NCBI GenBank assembly: GCA_021798415.1 | Contig: JAJZGO010000081.1 | Coordinates: 1-6,717, forward strand | DNA from: Thermoplasmata archaeon | GTDB lineage: Archaea > Thermoplasmatota > Thermoplasmata > Lutacidiplasmatales > UBA184 | Direction of reading: 5' to 3' | Length of the DNA: 6,717 bases | Shown here: in pieces, positions 4,896 to 6,717 of the stretch | Layout of the letters: every line of letters begins with the position of its first letter | Position numbering within the stretch: the stretch's first letter is position 1 | The notes under the pieces: generated by a model | Told to the model about the DNA's origin: nothing | The model's input: only the letters and a program-made list of their open reading frames with translations | The model's database searches: none | Made by a program: the position numbers and the translations under genes

Positions 4896-6717
4896 AGAGG
4901 CGGGGCTCGTCGTCACGTTTCTCGCGCTTCGGACGGACGGCCGCGGGCACGGGAGGTGGCGGGGGCTCGGGGATCGCCTTCGCGGCCGGCTTCGCCTCCT
5001 TCGGAGGAGGGGCCGCGTTCGGGGCCTCCCTGCGGGCGGGGACCGTGGTCGGCGGAGCCTTCGCCCTATCGGGCGACGGCGGCTTCCCCGTGTGGTCGAC
5101 GTGCGGAGCGATCTTCCCGGGTCCCTCGCGGGGAGCGATCACCGGTTTCGACCGCTGGAAGACCCCTCGGAGCCCCCCGGGTCCGCCCGACGGACGCGCG
5201 ACCGGCCGGCCGGACGGCGCGTGGACGGTCACGCCCTCGAGCGGCCGCGTCGACTCGGTCGTGACCGGCTGGCCGCACTTCGGGCAGTGCGGGAACTGGC
5301 CGATGCAATGCTGGCAGAGCGCGGCCGAGCACGTGTGCAGGACCGAAGCGATCCCCCCGCAGCCGACGCACCGGGCGACCGTGGTACCGGCGCCGTGGGC
5401 GTGGCCGTGGGCGTGCAGGCCGGCCCCCGGGGCGACCGCGGGCGGGCGAGCCCACTCGGTCGGGGGGGCTGCGGACGAGCTCGCGGTCCCGGTCCCGGAG
5501 GCCTCCGCCGGCGCCCCCTCGGGGCCGGCGGGCTCGCCTTCCGGCCCCTCGGGAGCCCGGAACTCGGGGGAGTACGCCCCGAGGTCGAGCGCGGGAAGCG
5601 GCGCGTGGACCGCCGCCCCCGCGGATTCCACGACCTTGATGAGGCGGGCCTTGTAGACCCCGACCTTGAGGTTCTTCACGATCTGGAACAGCGTGCGCTG
5701 CTCCGCGGGGAGCCCGAGCGCCTGCCGGGCGAGGTCCTCGACGTCGGGCGTCAACCCGAGATTCTCCGCCTTCAGGTTCGCCTCGAGGACCGCTTTGAGG
5801 TAGCCGAAGAGCCGCTGGATCCGGTCGAGCGTGTACGACGAGGGAGCGAGGACCGCGACGTCGGCGAGCGTGAGCCCGCGGCGCTCGATCCCCGGGGACC
5901 GGCGTTCGAGGGCGGAGGTGATGAGATGGTAGGACGCGTTCTCGAGCTCCCGCACTTCGGAGGCGTCGAGACGGTCAAGGTCGACGGTATCGACGTGGGT
6001 GATCGCCGTGAGGACCGGTTCGAGGAACTCGTACGGCACGTGGAGCGTGACGAAGAGGTCGTTCTTGGTGACCGCGCGGCCGAGTCGCGCCTCGAGGAGG
6101 AGCGACTCCCGGCCGTGGCGCTGGATCTCCGTGTCGCGGGTCTTCTGGACCGCGACCTTCTTCCCGTCCTTTGCCGGCGCGAAGTCGGAGTCGAGCGCGA
6201 GCGCCCGATCGAAGGACGCGACCGCGTCGGTTGGACGCCCGATCGCGACGAGCGCGAGCCCGCGACTCGTCCACGCCTGCTTGTGGTTCGGGTCGGCCGC
6301 GGTCGACCGGTCGTAGAGCGCGAGCGCCTCGTTGGGGTGCTGGAGGCGCATGGCGACGAGCCCGGCCCGCAGGAGGACCTCGACGTCCGCCGGGGCGAGC
6401 GCGAGGGCGTGCGCGAACGCGTCCGACGCCTCCGACCACGCCTGCCGGGCGATCGCGAGCTCCCCGAGACGGACCCAGAGCGGGACGCTCTTCGGGAGGA
6501 GCTCGACCCCCTTTCGGAGGGTCTCCTCGGCGACGTCGAGGTGCGCGAGGCCGCTCTCGGCCTCGGCGAGGAGCAGGTAGAGCGACTCCTGCGGGGGGAC
6601 CTGGGGGAGCGCGGCCCGGACGAACTCGGCCGCCTCGGCGTGCTTGCCTTCTTCGAGCATCGACTTCGCGATGCCGGCGAGCGCGATCGGGGACTTCGGC
6701 TCGCGCCGGCGCACCTC
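4894..6717 (-). CDS. TPR protein with RING-like zinc cluster and proline-rich tail, N-terminus off window
   Basis: The frame is open to the right edge. The GTG at 6714 is preceded in frame by GAG and is probably internal, so the true start lies outside. Counting from that GTG there are 606 residues. Residues 10-177 form about five tetratricopeptide repeats, for example EASDAFAHALALAPADVEVL (95-114) and DAVASFDRALALDSDFAPAK (163-182). A mostly helical region without a recognised family follows (about 190-365), including VTKNDLFVTLHVPYEFLEPV (215-234). An acidic Pro/Gly/Ala linker (385-430) leads to a HAHGHAHG stretch (434-441). Next is a zinc cluster with ligands C449, C452, H460, C462, C467, C470, C477 and C480, the count and order expected of a RING/treble-clef cross-brace. 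The tail (490-606) is basic, proline-rich and probably disordered. TPRs mediate protein-protein contacts; the zinc module suggests an adaptor, and ubiquitin-like ligase activity is only a possibility. It is separated from the cluster by 57 bases with a promoter-like element. Confidence 0.9.
   Translation of the reverse strand, partial: EVRRREPKSPIALAGIAKSMLEEGKHAEAAEFVRAALPQVPPQESLYLLLAEAESGLAHLDVAEETLRKGVELLPKSVPLWVRLGELAIARQAWSEASDAFAHALALAPADVEVLLRAGLVAMRLQHPNEALALYDRSTAADPNHKQAWTSRGLALVAIGRPTDAVASFDRALALDSDFAPAKDGKKVAVQKTRDTEIQRHGRESLLLEARLGRAVTKNDLFVTLHVPYEFLEPVLTAITHVDTVDLDRLDASEVRELENASYHLITSALERRSPGIERRGLTLADVAVLAPSSYTLDRIQRLFGYLKAVLEANLKAENLGLTPDVEDLARQALGLPAEQRTLFQIVKNLKVGVYKARLIKVVESAGAAVHAPLPALDLGAYSPEFRAPEGPEGEPAGPEGAPAEASGTGTASSSAAPPTEWARPPAVAPGAGLHAHGHAHGAGTTVARCVGCGGIASVLHTCSAALCQHCIGQFPHCPKCGQPVTTESTRPLEGVTVHAPSGRPVARPSGGPGGLRGVFQRSKPVIAPREGPGKIAPHVDHTGKPPSPDRAKAPPTTVPARREAPNAAPPPKEAKPAAKAIPEPPPPPVPAAVRPKREKRDDEPRL

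Noticed and set aside
2423..5286. Recurring 14-base CCGCACTTCGGGCA as a possible CRISPR-like or regulatory repeat
   Set aside because: Every copy lies in frame within a codon string for CPKCG in a zinc site, with irregular spacing and coding sequence between, so protein repetition explains it.
4844..5656. 270-codon plus-strand frame beginning in the promoter gap
   Set aside because: It is antisense to the TPR protein's zinc cluster and tail. Its Gly/Ala/Pro-rich sequence mirrors the low-complexity linkers, and its ATG lies inside the minus-strand promoter region.
6712..6714. GTG at 6714 as the true start of the TPR protein
   Set aside because: The frame stays open to the window edge, and the sequence already begins within a TPR-like helical region, so an upstream start is more likely.

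Overview
All six protein-coding genes lie on the minus strand of a GC-rich window, and the two outermost run off the ends. The organism is most likely an archaeon, plausibly a high-GC member of the Thermoplasmatota. The evidence is TATA-like boxes placed 28-30 bases before two start codons with no usable ribosome-binding site (leaderless-type geometry), a secreted YVTN beta-propeller dense in N-glycosylation sequons, and many short zinc-ribbon proteins. No rRNA or phylogenetic marker is present, so the lineage is an inference.

In transcription order (right to left) the layout is as follows. (1) 6717-4894 is a TPR protein, N-terminus off the window, with an uncharacterised helical middle domain, a His-rich stretch, a RING-like zinc cluster and a basic proline-rich tail. 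(2) 4893-4837 is a 57-base gap with a TATA-like box and a perfect palindrome at the next start. (3) 4836-1378 is a compact four-gene cluster: a four-helix membrane protein, a zinc-ribbon plus helical/coiled-coil protein (1-base gap), an SPFH/band-7 protein of the YdjI ('virion core protein') type with three C-terminal zinc ribbons (16-base gap), and a two-zinc-ribbon protein resembling Bacillus YdjG (40-base gap). (4) 1377-1324 is a second short gap with a TATA-like box. (5) 1323-1 is a signal-bearing YVTN beta-propeller, C-terminus off the window.

The most interesting content is the four-gene cluster. Its SPFH-zinc ribbon and YdjG-like members, with a small membrane protein and a helical protein, recall the Bacillus ydjFGHI (PspA-type) envelope-stress operon. 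However, no PspA is present, and the helical zinc-ribbon protein sits where one might be expected. Five ribbons in three adjacent genes share exactly the spacing C-x2-C-x10-C-x2-C, which suggests common folding or mutual assembly. A membrane-associated scaffold or stress complex is my inference; nothing in the sequence proves it.

The plus strand holds only long shadow frames created by high GC. I saw no tRNA, rRNA, CRISPR array, transposase or integrase.
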